Positions 17,889 through 28,788 of a stretch of DNA of 55,786 bases are shown one piece after another. The notes below the pieces were generated by a model that saw only the letters and a list, made by a program, of their open reading frames with translations, searched no databases and was not told where the DNA came from. Made by a program: the position numbers and the translations under genes. The DNA comes from Gammaproteobacteria bacterium. Its GTDB lineage: Bacteria > Pseudomonadota > Gammaproteobacteria > Xanthomonadales > SZUA-36. Position 1 is the first letter of the stretch. Every line of letters begins with the position of its first letter. The stretch spans positions 1 through 55,786 of the forward strand of contig JAUIBE010000015.1 in NCBI GenBank assembly GCA_030428105.1, written 5' to 3'.

Positions 17889-19724
17889 CTACAGGTCGTA
17901 TGAAACCACCAGTGTGATTGTCAGTGTCACCCAGAGCAGCACGGCCAACGGCAGCCCCACCCTGACAAAATCCCCAAACTTGTACCCGGCCGCGTTCATG
18001 ATCAGCAGATTCGTCTGGTATCCCATCGGGGTGACGAAGCTCAGGTTTGCCGAGAATAGCACTGCCAGCACGAAAGGTTCGAGTGGCAGGCCCATGCTCT
18101 GGGCAATCCCGATGGCAATCGGGGTGCCAATCACCGCGGCCGCGTTGTTGGAAACGATGTTGGTGAGAATACCCATCATCAGCATCACCCCCGCCAGCAC
18201 CATCCACGGCGGGGCGCCGAAGGTCAGGGCCACGAAGCCCTGCGCAATCAGGTCGGCGCCGCCGGTATTCATCAACGCCGAGCCCATCGCCAGCGAGGCG
18301 ACAATAATAAGAATGACGCGGGTGGAAAGGGCGTTCATGGCCTCGCGCCAGCTCAGGCAACCGGTAACAACCAGCGCCAGGCAGCCGAGCAGGGCGGAGG
18401 CCTCAATGGGGATGACCCGGAAAGCGGCTAACGCCACCACCAGGACCATGATCAGCAGCGCCAGCGGCGCCTTGCGCGTGCTGGGCAGCTTCACGCCACC
18501 ATCCAGCACCAGGAATTCGGCGGTTTGCTTCACCTTTTCGAGATTCTCCGGCGATGACTGCACCAGTAATACATCACCGCTCTGCAGTTCGATCTCTTCC
18601 AGCCCGGGCGTGCGCCGCTCCTGCGAGGCCTTGTAGCGTTTGAGGGCCAGCAGGCGCAAGCCGAAGTTGGAGCGAAGGCGCGCCTCGCCGATGGCGGTGC
18701 CCACCAGGTGCGAAGCCGGGGTGATGGCCACCTCGGCGATCACCTGGCCCTCGCTGGACAGCGGATGGCTGGCGTCCACCACGTGGTCGCCGGAAAACAG
18801 GGTGCCACCCAGCAGGCGGCCAAACTCGCGCAGGCGAATTTGCGTATCGCTGATGGTGATGCGGTCGCCCTCGCGCAAGACCACGTCGGGCAGCGGCGAA
18901 ATATGCACGCCCTGGGCGCGCTGGATGGCCTCTACCTGCAGGTTCTCACCGGCGCGGCCCAGCGCCTCGGCCATGGTTTTGCCAACCACCGGGCTGGTTT
19001 TTTCCAGCCGGATCTGGGCGGTGTAAATGCGCGCCGCACCCTGGTTGCTCATGGGCGCCTCGCGGTCGGGCAGCAATCGCGGCGCAACCAGCCACAGGTA
19101 AAGCACGGCAAAAATGGCGGCCACCCCGACGATGCCGACGAAGTCGAACATCTGGAACGGCGTCATTCCCATGTCGGCCGCAACGGTCACCACCAGCAGG
19201 TTGGTGGAGGTGCCGATGGTGGTGGCCATGCCGCCCAGGATGGCGGCAAAACCCATTGGGATCAGGAAGCGGGAGGGCGTAACGCCGGTGCGCATGGCCA
19301 CGCCCATCAGGATAGGCAGCATCAGCACCACCACCGGGGTGTCATTGATAAACATGCTGAGCACGGCGGTGGTGAGAATGGTGATCAGGAGCGAAATCGC
19401 TGGCCAGCCGCGCCACAGCCGGGAGAGCACGCGCCCCACGGGCTCCAGCGCGCCGGTGCGGATAAGGCCTTCGCCCACGATCATCAGCGCCGAAACCGCC
19501 ACCAGCGCCTTGTGGCCAAAGCCCAGCAGAAAATCGCTGGGCTGGATGGCGCTGCCATCTGCCCTGGTGTAAGGGAAGATCTGGAAGCCGACGATCAAAA
19601 GCACCAGGACCAGCAGGCTGGTGGTTTCGTAAGGAATGCTGTCGCGCGTGTACATCACCAGTGCAGCGATGATCAGCAGCATCACTGCAAAGGCGTGAGG
19701 GTGGCTAAGCAACGACTCCAGCAT
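17889..19724 (-). CDS. SLC13-family permease with two TrkA_C domains (paralogue B)
   Basis: A 611-residue paralogue of the preceding gene, with the same order of membrane segments and TrkA_C domains and near-identical blocks (GFGHKALVAV, MMGILTNIVSNNAAAVIGTP, GYKFGDFVRVGLPLAVLLW). The start is taken at the ATG at 19724, which has CGGAGAG five bases upstream and gives a length equal to paralogue A; the open frame extends to 19814 without support. It lies 14 bases after the YyaL-type gene stop on the same strand, so the three genes probably form an operon. Confidence 0.88.
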   Translation of the reverse strand: MLESLLSHPHAFAVMLLIIAALVMYTRDSIPYETTSLLVLVLLIVGFQIFPYTRADGSAIQPSDFLLGFGHKALVAVSALMIVGEGLIRTGALEPVGRVLSRLWRGWPAISLLITILTTAVLSMFINDTPVVVLMLPILMGVAMRTGVTPSRFLIPMGFAAILGGMATTIGTSTNLLVVTVAADMGMTPFQMFDFVGIVGVAAIFAVLYLWLVAPRLLPDREAPMSNQGAARIYTAQIRLEKTSPVVGKTMAEALGRAGENLQVEAIQRAQGVHISPLPDVVLREGDRITISDTQIRLREFGRLLGGTLFSGDHVVDASHPLSSEGQVIAEVAITPASHLVGTAIGEARLRSNFGLRLLALKRYKASQERRTPGLEEIELQSGDVLLVQSSPENLEKVKQTAEFLVLDGGVKLPSTRKAPLALLIMVLVVALAAFRVIPIEASALLGCLALVVTGCLSWREAMNALSTRVILIIVASLAMGSALMNTGGADLIAQGFVALTFGAPPWMVLAGVMLMMGILTNIVSNNAAAVIGTPIAIGIAQSMGLPLEPFVLAVLFSANLSFVTPMGYQTNLLIMNAAGYKFGDFVRVGLPLAVLLWVTLTITLVVSYDL

Positions 19725-19738
19725 ATGCACTCTCCGAT

Positions 19739-21763
<2,025 letters not shown>

Positions 21764-21822
21764 GGTGGATACGTTACACCAAGGTTTCTCATTAGGCGCC
21801 TCGGGAAGCGCATGCGCTTCAA

Positions 21823-21929
21823 GCCGTGGGACAGGGTGCTTCACCCGCGACCTTAAATTACAGGACGTAATTTAAGAGCTACAGGGATGTATTTATGCGT
21901 GTCGTGGGGGGAGCACCCTGTTCCACGGC
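21823..21929 (+). repeat. Multi-hairpin GGA-loop element, copy 3
   Basis: Outer arms 21823-21851 and 21901-21929 (GCCGTGGGACAGGGTGCTTC... with its complement) pair over 29 positions with three G-U and one A-G. P2 is CTTAAATTAC-AGGAC-GTAATTTAAG (21852-21876). P3 is TAC-AGGGAT-GTA within AGCTACAGGGATGTA. The palindrome AAGCGCATGCGCTT lies just upstream. It sits between the divergent YyaL and lgt genes. Confidence 0.8.
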
Positions 21930-21965
21930 CCCTTGTGTGCCACTCAGGCAGCGCTTCTGTTCAGC

Positions 21966-22007
21966 GGGTGGGTCCCGGATATTTCTACTCGAAATTCCGG
22001 GATGACG
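21966..22007 (+). repeat. REP-like palindrome (TACTC loop)
   Basis: GGTGGGTCCCGGATATTTC, TACTC-type loop, then GAAATTCCGGGATGAC. The inner stem ATTTC/GAAAT differs from the other copies but is complementary. It lies just upstream of the lgt promoter. Confidence 0.75.
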
Positions 22008-22037
22008 GGTATGCAACCGCGTTGAGAGATGGATGGC

Positions 22038-22066
22038 TTGCTCGGCGGGGGAGGGTGGCCTATCCT
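22038..22066 (+). promoter_or_regulatory. Sigma70-type promoter of lgt-thyA-folA
   Basis: TTGCTC (22038-22043), 17 bases, TATCCT (22061-22066). Transcription would begin near 22073, ahead of the TTG start of lgt at 22110 but after the ATG at 22029. This argues against the longer lgt frame. Confidence 0.55.
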
Positions 22067-22109
22067 GCGGGCTGGTTTTGATGCGCCACCAACAAGCCCG
22101 AAAAACCCC

Positions 22110-22994
22110 TTGAATACCTCCGACTACCTGTACATCGCCATCGACCCGGTGGCGTTTTCCGTGGGGCCGTTGTCCGTCCATTGGTACGGCATCATGTACC
22201 TGCTGGCCTTCGTGTTTTTCTGGTGGGGCGGCCGGGTGCTGGCGGCGAAACGTCCGTGGTTCGGCTGGGATCCCAAAGAAGTGGGCGACTTCCTGTTCTA
22301 CGGCATGGTCGGCGTGATCCTGGGCGGTCGCCTGGGCTATGTCCTGTTTTACAGCTTCGATTCGTTGCTTAAAAACCCCCTGTTTATTTTCCGCATCAAC
22401 GAGGGCGGCATGTCGTTTCACGGCGGGCTGATCGGCGTGATCGCGGCGATGTGGTGGTACGGCAGGAAAACCGGGCGAACTTTCTGGCAGGTAGCCGACT
22501 TCGTCGCGCCGTTGGTGCCGGTAGGCCTGGGCCTGGGAAGGCTTGGCAATTTTATCGGCGGCGAGTTGTGGGGGCGTTTTTCCGATTTGCCGTGGGCGAT
22601 GGTTTTCGCCAACGCGGTTCAACCGGGCGGCTGGCAATCTGAAGCGCTGCGCGAGGCCTGGTCACGGGGCGAGTTGGACCACCTGGCGCGCCATCCCAGC
22701 CAGCTTTACCAGGCCGGCATGGAGGGCATCCTGTTTGCCATTGTGCTGTTGTGGTACTCGGCCAAACCCAGGCCTTCTGCCTCGATCGCCGGGCTGTTCC
22801 TGGTGGGCTACGGCGTGTTCCGCGTGGTGGCAGAATATTTTCGCGAACCAGATGCGCACATTGGTTACCTGGCCGGTGGCTGGCTGACCATGGGCATGGT
22901 ACTTTCATTGCCAATGATCCTGGCGGGGCTGGTGATGATGAAATTGCCGCCACGCTTCACCGCCCCAAAGGCAGCGGGGGAAGCCAAGGAGTAG
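22110..22994 (+). CDS. lgt: Prolipoprotein diacylglyceryl transferase
   Basis: A 294-residue inner-membrane enzyme that transfers diacylglycerol from phosphatidylglycerol to the lipobox Cys of prolipoproteins. It shows HWYGIMYL near the N-terminus, [10 protein letters not shown], the signature [11 protein letters not shown] (about 100), [17 protein letters not shown] and [13 protein letters not shown]. From the TTG at 22110 the protein begins [20 protein letters not shown], which lines up with the E. coli Lgt start. The frame is open from an ATG at 22029, but that part precedes the likely transcription start. It is followed by thyA after a single base. Confidence 0.92.
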   Translation: MNTSDYLYIAIDPVAFSVGPLSVHWYGIMYLLAFVFFWWGGRVLAAKRPWFGWDPKEVGDFLFYGMVGVILGGRLGYVLFYSFDSLLKNPLFIFRINEGGMSFHGGLIGVIAAMWWYGRKTGRTFWQVADFVAPLVPVGLGLGRLGNFIGGELWGRFSDLPWAMVFANAVQPGGWQSEALREAWSRGELDHLARHPSQLYQAGMEGILFAIVLLWYSAKPRPSASIAGLFLVGYGVFRVVAEYFREPDAHIGYLAGGWLTMGMVLSLPMILAGLVMMKLPPRFTAPKAAGEAKE

Positions 22995-22995
22995 C

Positions 22996-23829
22996 ATGCG
23001 GCCTTACTTGAAACTGCTCAGCGATATCCTCGAAAGCGGCCATGAGAAATCGGATCGCACCGGCACCGGCACGCTGTCGCTGTTCGGTTACCAGATGCGC
23101 TTCAACCTGGCCGAGGGCTTCCCGGTGGTTACCACCAAGAAGCTGCACCTGCGCTCCATCATTCACGAGCTGCTGTGGTTCCTGAAAGGCGAAAGCAACA
23201 TCGCCTACCTGAACGAAAATGGCGTGACCATCTGGGACGAGTGGGCCACCGAGAGCGGCGACCTCGGGCCGGTTTACGGGGTGCAATGGCGCTCCTGGCC
23301 GTGTCCCGATGGCCGCACCATCGACCAGATCGAAGTGCTGCTCAAAGACCTGAAAGAGCGTCCCGATTCGCGGCGTCACATTGTCTCGGCCTGGAACCCC
23401 GCGGTGCTGCCGGATGAAAGCCGTAGCCCACAGGAAAACGCTGCAGCCGGATTGCAGGCACTGCCAGCCTGCCACACCCTGTTCCAGTTCTACGTGGCCG
23501 GCGGCAAGTTGAGCTGCCAGTTGTACCAGCGCAGTGGCGACGTTTTCCTGGGCGTGCCGTTCAACATTGCTTCGTACTCGTTGCTCACCATGATGATTGC
23601 CCAGGTGCTGGACCTGGAGCCCGGTGATTTCATTCTCACCCTGGGTGACGCTCACCTGTACTCCAATCACCTGGAGCAGGCGCGTACCCAGCTTGCCCGG
23701 GAGCCTTTTCCACTGCCGACGATGCAGATCAATCCTGAGCGCCGCAACCTGTTCGACTTCGTGTTCGAGGATTTTGAACTGGTCAACTATCAGTGCCACC
23801 CGGCCATCCGCGCGCCAATCGCGGTATAG
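22996..23829 (+). CDS. thyA: Thymidylate synthase
   Basis: A 277-residue enzyme that methylates dUMP with methylene-tetrahydrofolate. It shows [13 protein letters not shown], the catalytic Cys in [38 protein letters not shown] and the dUMP-binding [11 protein letters not shown]. It is about 13 residues longer than E. coli ThyA (264), owing to an insert ([14 protein letters not shown]) just before the active-site Cys; some other proteobacterial ThyA have the same region. AAGGAG precedes the ATG. folA starts 8 bases after its stop, a sensible pairing because ThyA produces the dihydrofolate that FolA recycles. Confidence 0.97.
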   Translation: MRPYLKLLSDILESGHEKSDRTGTGTLSLFGYQMRFNLAEGFPVVTTKKLHLRSIIHELLWFLKGESNIAYLNENGVTIWDEWATESGDLGPVYGVQWRSWPCPDGRTIDQIEVLLKDLKERPDSRRHIVSAWNPAVLPDESRSPQENAAAGLQALPACHTLFQFYVAGGKLSCQLYQRSGDVFLGVPFNIASYSLLTMMIAQVLDLEPGDFILTLGDAHLYSNHLEQARTQLAREPFPLPTMQINPERRNLFDFVFEDFELVNYQCHPAIRAPIAV

Positions 23830-23837
23830 GCCGGTCG

Positions 23838-24356
23838 ATGTCGCAGCCAGCAGGAAAAAAACTCACCATCGTTGCCGCCATGGCGCACAACCGAGCCATT
23901 GGCCTGCGCGGTGGCATGCCCTGGCACCTGCCCGCCGAACTGGCGCACTTCAAGGTCACCACCATGGGCCGCAGCCTGGTGATGGGACGCAAGACCTGGG
24001 AGTCCATTGGTCGTCCCCTGCCGGGGCGCCAGAATATCGTGATCACCAGCGATCCATCCTTCGAAGCGCCGGGTTGCGATGTGGTCCATTCGCTGGAGGA
24101 AGCCATCGAAGTGGCCACCAGCGTAGAAGTCATGATCATCGGCGGCGGCATGCTTTACCGCCAGGCGCTGCCGCTGGCCGATCGCATGGTGCTAACCCAC
24201 ATCGACAGCGAGGCCGAGGCCGATACCTGGTTTCCCGAATGGGACGAGCACGAATGGGTTTCGATCACCCGCGAGCATTTTGCCGCCGATCATGCCAACG
24301 GCCTGGCCTACGACATCGTTGATTACCGCCGCCGGATGCCCGGGGTGCAGAACTGA
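23838..24356 (+). CDS. folA: Dihydrofolate reductase
   Basis: A 172-residue enzyme that reduces dihydrofolate with NADPH. It shows TIVAAMAHNRAIGLRGGMPWHLPAELAHFK (Trp and acidic Glu of the active site), GRKTWESIGRPLPGRQNIV and EVMIIGGGMLYRQALPLADRMVLTHI. The ATG at 23838 is chosen because it follows the thyA stop and matches the family start. It is convergent with apaH, with the two stop codons adjacent (24356/24357). Confidence 0.96.
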   Translation: MSQPAGKKLTIVAAMAHNRAIGLRGGMPWHLPAELAHFKVTTMGRSLVMGRKTWESIGRPLPGRQNIVITSDPSFEAPGCDVVHSLEEAIEVATSVEVMIIGGGMLYRQALPLADRMVLTHIDSEAEADTWFPEWDEHEWVSITREHFAADHANGLAYDIVDYRRRMPGVQN

Positions 24357-25190
24357 TCAAGCCTTGGCGGCTTTCGCTTTCTGCTTCGCCGGCACCTGGA
24401 ACACTTTCCCGTCCTCCGCGCGCCAGGCGCTAAGCTTGCCGCCCCACACGCAACCCGAATCCAGCGCCACGTAGCGCTTCTTCACCTTCAGCCCCAGCGA
24501 GGCCCAGTGGCCGAACACCATGGTGACGTCGCGGGTCTGGCGGTGCTTGTGCTTGAACCACGGCAGGTAACCCGCCGGCTGGGTACCCGGTGGGCCGGTG
24601 GCGCCGTAGTTGAGCTTGCCGTAGGTATCGCAGTAGCGAATGCGGGTGAGGATGTGGGTGATGAGGGCGCAACGCTTCATCCCGGTCAGCTTGTCGCGCC
24701 ACAGGCGGCGGCGGTCACGGAACAGCTTGCGCAGGAATTTTTCGCGCCGGGCGGACGCCAGTTTTGCTTCCACCTCGGCGGCGTAGGCCAGGGTGTTCTC
24801 CAGGCTCCAGCTCGGCACCACCCCGGCATGTAGCGCCAGCACGTTGAACGCCGGCATGTACAGCGCCATCCGTTGTCCCGCCAGCCATTGCATCAGGCCG
24901 CGGCGGTCGTCAGCCTGTAACACCGTGCGGAATTCGCGCCGTTTTGAGTTGCCGTCAGGAAACTTCATGTCCTCGTAAAGCAGGTGGAAGTCATGGTTGC
25001 CCAGGGTGATGGTGGCCTGCTCGCGAATTGAATACAGCAGCCGCAACACCTCCAGCGAATGGCCGCCACGGCTGACCACGTCACCGCAAAACACCAGGCG
25101 ATCACGTGCCGGGTCGAACTTGATCTTTTCCAGGAGACGCTGAAGGGGGTCGTAGCAACCCTGCACGTCACCGATAAAGTAATGTGCCAT
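24357..25190 (-). CDS. apaH: Symmetrical bis(5'-nucleosyl)-tetraphosphatase
   Basis: A 277-residue calcineurin-like phosphoesterase that hydrolyses Ap4A to two ADP, which also affects removal of Np4 RNA caps. It shows the metallophosphatase motifs GDVQGCYD (8-15), FCGDVVSRGGHSLEVLR and LGNHDFHLL, then HAGVVPSW and GHWASLGLK. The C-terminus is a Lys/Ala-rich tail. It is last in the leftward run lptD-surA-pdxA-rsmA-apaG-apaH. Confidence 0.96.
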   Translation of the reverse strand: MAHYFIGDVQGCYDPLQRLLEKIKFDPARDRLVFCGDVVSRGGHSLEVLRLLYSIREQATITLGNHDFHLLYEDMKFPDGNSKRREFRTVLQADDRRGLMQWLAGQRMALYMPAFNVLALHAGVVPSWSLENTLAYAAEVEAKLASARREKFLRKLFRDRRRLWRDKLTGMKRCALITHILTRIRYCDTYGKLNYGATGPPGTQPAGYLPWFKHKHRQTRDVTMVFGHWASLGLKVKKRYVALDSGCVWGGKLSAWRAEDGKVFQVPAKQKAKAAKA

Positions 25191-25205
25191 GGGTGGGTTT
25201 GAAGC

Positions 25206-25568
25206 CTAGTGCAGGGACTCGGGGGCGGCGAGCACGAACTCCGGAATTTCGGCCTCGAAATGGTCGCCGGCATCGGTAACGAACTCGTAGCTGCCTTTCA
25301 TCGACCCGCTGGGGGTGGGGATCATGGCGCCACTGGAATAGGTGTGTGACTGGCCGGGCGTGAGCCGCGGTTGCTCCCCCACCACCCCCTCGCCGCGCAC
25401 TTCTTCCACCCGCCCATCGGCGTGGGTGATGATCCAGTGGCGGTTGAGCAACTGCACCGGCTCGGCGCTGTGGTTGGTGATGGTGATGCGGTAAGCGAAC
25501 GCATAGCGGCCCTCGTGCTGGCCGAGGTAAGTAGGCTTCGGTCTGATCTCAACATTCATCGCGTTCAC
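25206..25568 (-). CDS. apaG: ApaG-domain protein
   Basis: A 120-residue protein of the ApaG fold (fibronectin III-like), usually adjacent to apaH and rsmA. It shows FAYRITITNHSAEPVQLLNRHW, EVRGEGVVGEQPRLTPGQSHTYSSGA and GSMKGSYEF. Its role is not settled; older work links the gene to cobalt and magnesium resistance. The frame opens at a GTG that overlaps the rsmA stop (GTGA, 25568-25565), which suggests coupling; an ATG three codons later (25559) is an alternative start. Confidence 0.93.
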   Translation of the reverse strand: MNAMNVEIRPKPTYLGQHEGRYAFAYRITITNHSAEPVQLLNRHWIITHADGRVEEVRGEGVVGEQPRLTPGQSHTYSSGAMIPTPSGSMKGSYEFVTDAGDHFEAEIPEFVLAAPESLH

Positions 25569-26371
25569 TGTTGATAGTGTGCCACGACTGCGGTGAGTGC
25601 TGCATAGTCCTCCATCGACAAGGCTTCCGCCCGCAGCGAGGCATCGATGCCCGCTTCGGCGATCATTTCCGCGTTCATCATTGGCGCCAGGCTGTTTCGC
25701 AGGGTTTTGCGGCGCTTGGAAAACGCCTGCGCCACCACCTGTTGGAACAGGGCGTGGTCTTGCACTTCAACCGGCGGGGCCGGGTGGGGCGTGAGCCTGA
25801 AGAACGCTGAATCCACACGCGGCGCCGGCGAGAATGCCTCGGGTGGCACCGGGAACAGCGGAATGGCTGCACAGTAGTACTGGCATAGCAGGGTAAGCCT
25901 GCCATAGGCCTTGCTGCCGGGCGCTGTAGTGATGCGATCAACCACCTCTTTTTGCAGCATGAAGTGCATGTCCTGGATGCCGCCGGTGAAGTCCAGCAGG
26001 TGGGCCAGCAGCGGGGTCGAGATGTTGTACGGCAGGTTGCCTACCACGCGCAGTTTCTGCCCGGCGCGGGTGGGCACCACGCTGGTTGGGTCCATTTTCA
26101 GGGCATCGCCGACGTGGATATTTTCCGGCTTCAGGCCGGGCACCGTGGTGGGCAGGGCGGCCGCCAGGTCGCGGTCAATTTCAATCACGTGCAGGTCGAC
26201 GCCGCTGGCCACCAGGTGGCGGGTGAGCGCGCCCTGGCCCGGGCCAATTTCCACCATGGCATCGTCCGGGGCCGGGTTGATGGCGTCAATGATCCGTTCG
26301 ATGATGGAGCCGTCCACCAGGAAATTCTGGCCGAAGCGTTTCCTGGGTTTGTGATTGCCGTGCGCGGACAT
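25565..26371 (-). CDS. rsmA: 16S rRNA (adenine1518-N6/adenine1519-N6) dimethyltransferase
   Basis: A 268-residue KsgA/RsmA methyltransferase that dimethylates two adjacent adenines in helix 45 of 16S rRNA. It shows KRFGQNFLVDGSIIERI at the N-terminus, the SAM site VEIGPGQGALT and the catalytic NLPYNIS motif. The start ATG overlaps the pdxA stop (TGATG), so the genes are coupled. It is the ribosomal RsmA (KsgA), not the carbon-storage regulator of the same name. Confidence 0.96.
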   Translation of the reverse strand: MSAHGNHKPRKRFGQNFLVDGSIIERIIDAINPAPDDAMVEIGPGQGALTRHLVASGVDLHVIEIDRDLAAALPTTVPGLKPENIHVGDALKMDPTSVVPTRAGQKLRVVGNLPYNISTPLLAHLLDFTGGIQDMHFMLQKEVVDRITTAPGSKAYGRLTLLCQYYCAAIPLFPVPPEAFSPAPRVDSAFFRLTPHPAPPVEVQDHALFQQVVAQAFSKRRKTLRNSLAPMMNAEMIAEAGIDASLRAEALSMEDYAALTAVVAHYQQ

Positions 26372-27351
26372 CAGTGGTGCAGGGCCATTTCCTGCGCCAG
26401 CGACAGCGCCTGCAGCAGGCTGTTTTCGTCTGCTTTGCCCTGGCCGGCGATATCCAGCGCGGTGCCGTGGTCAACCGAGGTGCGGATAAACGGCAACCCT
26501 AGTGTCACGTTGATGGCTTCGCCAAAGCCGGCGTGCTTGAGCACGGGTAGCCCCTGGTCGTGGTACATCGCCAGCACAGCATCGCAGTCGCGTAGCCGCG
26601 GCGGGTTAAACGCGGTGTCGGCCGGCACCGGGCCGACCAGGTCCATGCCCATCGCCCGGCACGCCTCCATGACCGGCTCAATAATTTCTATTTCTTCCAT
26701 TCCCAGGTGGCCACCTTCGCCGGCATGGGGGTTGAGGCCAAGCACCTGGATGCGGGGGTTGGAGAGCCCGAAACGATGCTTGAGGTCGTGGTGGACGATC
26801 CTGAGGGTTTTTTCCAGCCCTTCGGCGGTGATGGCATCGGCCACATCGCGCAGGGGCAGGTGGGTGGTGGCCAGCGCCACGCGCAGGCCAGGCGCCGCCA
26901 GCATCATCACCACCCTGGGGGTGTCAGAAAGATCGGCGAGGAATTCGGTGTGGCCGCTGAACGGGTGGCCGGCATCGTTGATGATGCCCTTGTGCACGGG
27001 ACCGGTCACCAGCGCCGCCGCCTGGCCGCTTTGCACCAGGCTCGTGGCCTGGCGCAGGGTCTCCAGCACATAAGCCCCGTTGCGCGCCGAGAGTGTTCCG
27101 CTGGTTGCCGGTTCGGCCAGGTCGACATGCAGGCAGGCCAGGCTGCCCGCATTCACGCTTTCACCCGGTTGCCAGCGCTGGATGCGGGTGCCGAGATCGA
27201 GTTGGTCGGCGGTTTGTCGCAGCAGGCCGATATCGGCCACCGCCAACAGGCGGAACTGCGGAACGCGGTTCGCGGCTTTCAGGAGTATTTCGGGGCCGAC
27301 ACCGGCGGGTTCGCCGGGGGTTACGGCCAGGATAGGCAGGTCCGCGATCAT
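26371..27351 (-). CDS. pdxA: 4-hydroxythreonine-4-phosphate dehydrogenase
   Basis: A 326-residue enzyme of the DXP-dependent vitamin B6 pathway. It oxidises 4-phosphohydroxy-L-threonine before condensation by PdxJ. It shows TPGEPAGVGPEI near the N-terminus, TGPVHKGIINDAGHPFSGHTEFLA, LGLNPHAGEGGHLGMEE, ADTAF and AMYHDQGLPVLKHAGFGEAINVTLGLPFIRTSVDHGTALDIAG, including the metal-binding His residues. It sits between surA and rsmA, as in E. coli. Confidence 0.96.
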   Translation of the reverse strand: MIADLPILAVTPGEPAGVGPEILLKAANRVPQFRLLAVADIGLLRQTADQLDLGTRIQRWQPGESVNAGSLACLHVDLAEPATSGTLSARNGAYVLETLRQATSLVQSGQAAALVTGPVHKGIINDAGHPFSGHTEFLADLSDTPRVVMMLAAPGLRVALATTHLPLRDVADAITAEGLEKTLRIVHHDLKHRFGLSNPRIQVLGLNPHAGEGGHLGMEEIEIIEPVMEACRAMGMDLVGPVPADTAFNPPRLRDCDAVLAMYHDQGLPVLKHAGFGEAINVTLGLPFIRTSVDHGTALDIAGQGKADENSLLQALSLAQEMALHH

Positions 27352-27382
27352 GGTTTCACGCTGGTCCCTGCGCCGGGATCAG

Positions 27383-28717
27383 CTACCCCGATGTGCTGGC
27401 CGCGCCGGGAAGACGGATTTCCACGAAGGCCTCATCGCGCCATTGGCGCAGGATCGTTTCGATTTCCTGCTCGGCCTTGCGTTGGCGAATCTTTTCGCGC
27501 GCCTCGGCGCGAATGGCGTCCTCGGTGCGGTCCTGCTCGCGCTTGTCCATCAGTTGCATCAGGTGCCAGCCCGACATGGTCTGGAACGGTTCGCTGGTCT
27601 CGCCCACTTCGAGGCCGGCCAGGGTTTGTTCCACCCGGTCGCCGTAGGCGTCCGGCGGGAACCAGCCCATGTCTCCGCCCAGGTTGGCGCTGGTGGGATC
27701 ATCCGAATACTCCCGCGCAAGCTCGGAGAAATCGGCGCCTTCATCGAGTTGCTTCTTGAGCACGGTGATCTGTTCCATGGCGTCGCGCGCGGTCACGATC
27801 TCGTTGGTTTCGATCATGATGTGGCGCGCATTGTATTCTTCCATCAACACGGCGCCGCGCTCGCGAAAGTCATTGACCTTGACGATATGGTAGCCAGCCG
27901 GGCTGCGCACCGGCTCGGTAAATTGTCCCGGGGGCACATCCTTGATGGCGTCGGCCAGGAACGCGGGCACGCTGTTGAGATCGCGCCAGCCCACCTCGCC
28001 GCCTTCCAGCGCTTCCTGGCTGTCGGAATAGCTGATTGCCGCGGAAGCAAAATCCAGGCCTTCGGTGAGGCGCCGATGAATGTCCTCAGCTTCCTCGCGC
28101 GCGGCGCGGATCTGGTCGGGCGTGGCGCCTTCCGGCACCCCGACCATGATGTGCGAAATGTTGTACTCGCCGCCGCCCAGTTCCTCGGAGGCGAGCAGGA
28201 TGTCCACCTCGGTTTCGGAGATCGGCGGCATGCTGGCGATGATGCGCTGGCGCAGCCGCTCGGTAAGCAATTCTTCGGCGATGTTGCGACGGAACTCGGA
28301 GAAATCCTCGCCGTCTTGTTCAATCAGTTGGCGCATCTGTTGCAGGGTGATGCCGTTGCTCTGGGCCAGGTTGACCATCGCCTGGTCGACGTCGGAGTCG
28401 CTCACCCGTATGCCGGTTGCCAGCGCGCGCTGCACCTGCAGTTCACGCACGATCAGGCGGTCGAGCACTTGCCGTTGCATCAGGTCCATCGGCGGCATCT
28501 GCTCGCCGGATGCGCGGATGCGGTCGACAATGCCGGCCAGCGCCAGGTCGAGTTCACTTTGCAGGATGACGCTTTCCTCGACTACCGCCACGATGCTGTC
28601 CAGTTCCTGCGCCTGGACCGGGCTGCACAACAGGCCGGCGGCCAGCAGCGCTGCCGGCAGGAAAGTGGCTGGGCGCGCCTGGCGGCGCGGACGGGAATGG
28701 ATGGTGAACAGCTTCAT
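27383..28717 (-). CDS. surA: Periplasmic chaperone and peptidyl-prolyl isomerase SurA
   Basis: A 444-residue periplasmic chaperone for outer-membrane proteins. It has a signal peptide (SPVQAQ, about residue 36), a SurA N-terminal domain (ELDSIVAVVEESVILQSEL) and two parvulin domains (about 177-280, NISHIMVG...GGEVGWRDL...SPAGYHIVKV; about 287-390, ARHIMI...GGDMGWFPPDAYG...TMSGWHLMQL). A short C-terminal helix contributes to the chaperone core. It lies directly downstream of lptD, whose product it helps to fold. Confidence 0.96.
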   Translation of the reverse strand: MKLFTIHSRPRRQARPATFLPAALLAAGLLCSPVQAQELDSIVAVVEESVILQSELDLALAGIVDRIRASGEQMPPMDLMQRQVLDRLIVRELQVQRALATGIRVSDSDVDQAMVNLAQSNGITLQQMRQLIEQDGEDFSEFRRNIAEELLTERLRQRIIASMPPISETEVDILLASEELGGGEYNISHIMVGVPEGATPDQIRAAREEAEDIHRRLTEGLDFASAAISYSDSQEALEGGEVGWRDLNSVPAFLADAIKDVPPGQFTEPVRSPAGYHIVKVNDFRERGAVLMEEYNARHIMIETNEIVTARDAMEQITVLKKQLDEGADFSELAREYSDDPTSANLGGDMGWFPPDAYGDRVEQTLAGLEVGETSEPFQTMSGWHLMQLMDKREQDRTEDAIRAEAREKIRQRKAEQEIETILRQWRDEAFVEIRLPGAASTSG

Positions 28718-28788
28718 AAAAACTCTGGCTCCTGCATGGAGGCGGTATTCTACAACGCCTCGCGTGGGCCCGTTAGGTCTGCGTGGCC

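Noticed and set aside
22029-22109. ATG at 22029 as the start of lgt
   Set aside because: It precedes the likely transcription start, has no family similarity before residue 28 and overlaps the promoter. The TTG at 22110 aligns with the E. coli start.
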